Origin: Cystobacter fuscus DSM 2262
GTDB lineage: Bacteria; Myxococcota; Myxococcia; Myxococcales; Myxococcaceae
Length of the DNA: 64,000 nt
Assembly (NCBI RefSeq): GCF_000335475.2
Contig: NZ_ANAH02000067.1
Location: forward strand, 1-64,000
Direction: 5' to 3'
The position numbers and the translations under genes were made by a program. This document shows positions 63,226 through 64,000 of the stretch, piece by piece; position 1 is the first letter of the stretch; every line of letters starts with the position of its first letter. Below the pieces are notes generated by a model, which was not told the origin of the DNA, searched no databases, and saw only the letters and a list, made by a program, of their open reading frames with translations.

Positions 63226-64000
63226 TTCGCTCCTGGCGCATCTGGATCGCCGTGAGCGCGTGCTTGTGCCTGGCGCTGGCGGGCGTGGTGGCGCTGTCGG
63301 CCTTCGCCCTCCGGCTGGACCGCGCGGACCGTCAGGCCCGGGAGAGCGCGGCGCGGGAGGAGAACGCGCGGCTGGCGCTGTGGCGGCTGGACTCGGACCT
63401 GCTGCCGCTGGTGGCCCGCGAGAGCGCGGTGGCCCCGGAGGCCTACCGCCCCGTATCCGCGGCGCGTGGGGTGCTCGACTCGAAGCTGCGTCCCATGCCT
63501 CAAGGCGAGGCGCTGCTGGCCTCACCGCTGCTGTCCCCACTCCCGGAGCATGTGCTGCTCCACTTCCAGGTGGCCTCGGATGGGACGGTGTCCTCGCCCC
63601 AGGTGGTGGGGCCCGGGCTGCGCGAGTCGGTGGGCGCCACGCTGCCCGCGTCCGAGCTGGCCACGCTGGAGGCCCGGCTGGGGAAGCTGCGCGGCCTCCT
63701 GGGCGGTACGGACCTCCGAAGGGCCCTGAGCGACCCGCCCCCACGGGTCCGGCGTCCCGAGCCCAAGGTGCGCTACGAGAGCACGCTCGCCGAGGTCTCC
63801 CAGGTGGCGAAGAACGTGAGCGAGTTCAGCGCCCGCTCCCGGAGCGCGAGTCAGGCCCTCCGGGGGATGAGCGGGTCCAACTCGAACGCCTACGAGGACA
63901 ACGATCAGCGCGCCCCCGTGCGGAGCCAGCAGGGGGATGGTGACGCGATGCGGGCCCTCTGGGTGGGGGACACGCTGCTCCTGGCGCGGCGCGTCTGGCT
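63222..64000 (+). CDS. sensor histidine kinase, N-terminal part (runs off window)
   Basis: GTG at 63222 overlaps the regulator stop (GTGA) and the frame stays open to the right edge, about 260 residues. It begins VIRSWRIWIAVSACLCLALAG, a membrane helix close to the N-terminus, followed by a long extracytoplasmic region with Glu/Ala/Arg-rich helices and a Ser/Asn-rich linker. The catalytic HisKA and HATPase domains lie beyond the window, so the kinase call rests on the membrane topology and on the position after an OmpR-type regulator. The sensed signal is unknown. Confidence 0.7.
   Translation, partial: MIRSWRIWIAVSACLCLALAGVVALSAFALRLDRADRQARESAAREENARLALWRLDSDLLPLVARESAVAPEAYRPVSAARGVLDSKLRPMPQGEALLASPLLSPLPEHVLLHFQVASDGTVSSPQVVGPGLRESVGATLPASELATLEARLGKLRGLLGGTDLRRALSDPPPRVRRPEPKVRYESTLAEVSQVAKNVSEFSARSRSASQALRGMSGSNSNAYEDNDQRAPVRSQQGDGDAMRALWVGDTLLLARRVW

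Overview
The window is GC-rich bacterial DNA that looks myxobacterial, most likely the Cystobacter/Archangium/Stigmatella branch. The clues are a double-CXXCG (SitI6-like) immunity gene, a membrane protein ending in the Cys-rich tail seen on myxobacterial Ser/Thr kinases, and many secreted proteins with ricin-type or AbfB lectin domains. The assignment rests on gene content and protein style, not on an rRNA gene. No tRNA, rRNA, CRISPR array or intact insertion sequence was seen.

Left part (1-14.3 kb): the end of a secreted propeller-like protein, an isocitrate lyase/PEP mutase-family enzyme, a soluble PAS histidine kinase, a class I terpene synthase with its own promoter, a methyl-accepting chemotaxis protein, a short UvrA-like ATPase of the drug-resistance (DrrC) type, the 3' third of a cytochrome P450 gene, a nitrilase-family amidohydrolase divergent from a LysR regulator, and two myxobacterial membrane proteins (one kinase-tail-like, one with a DnaJ-type zinc finger).

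Middle left (14.3-29.1 kb): an accessory block, all on the minus strand. It holds an orphan SitI6-like immunity gene, an ATPase-subtilase pair that matches the ietAS defence system, and a translationally coupled operon of three large ClpB-like double-AAA+ ATPases. All three have a degenerate first AAA+ module and an intact second one. Two of them carry long C-terminal tails that resemble peptide-chain release factors without the GGQ loop. The operon is preceded by an AT-rich regulatory region with two dyads. I regard this operon as the best candidate for an undescribed system.

Centre (29.1-35.5 kb): a trans-sulfuration-family PLP enzyme, a small STAS-like protein, a glycerol-1-phosphate dehydrogenase-like protein, a secreted Vps62-like/ricin protein and a Tos1-like lipoprotein.

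Right part (35.5-61 kb): a large arabinan/L-arabinose utilisation locus. Four secreted GH43 enzymes with ricin or AbfB modules and one MGH1-like hydrolase act outside the cell. Two sugar ABC transporters (ChvE-GguAB type and YtfQRT-YjfF type) import the products, and AraA, AraB and AraD convert L-arabinose to xylulose 5-phosphate. An AraM-like dehydrogenase and a LacI-family repressor complete the set. Three copies and one weaker copy of a 14-bp operator, TGTgAACGyTCACA, lie upstream of the GH43 genes, the araB operon and the MGH1-like gene, which fits control by the local LacI protein. Perfect GC-rich hairpins separate the transcriptional modules.

Right edge (61.3-64 kb): a vWA-domain membrane protein, an OmpR-family response regulator and the N-terminal part of its sensor kinase, probably one operon that runs out of the window.
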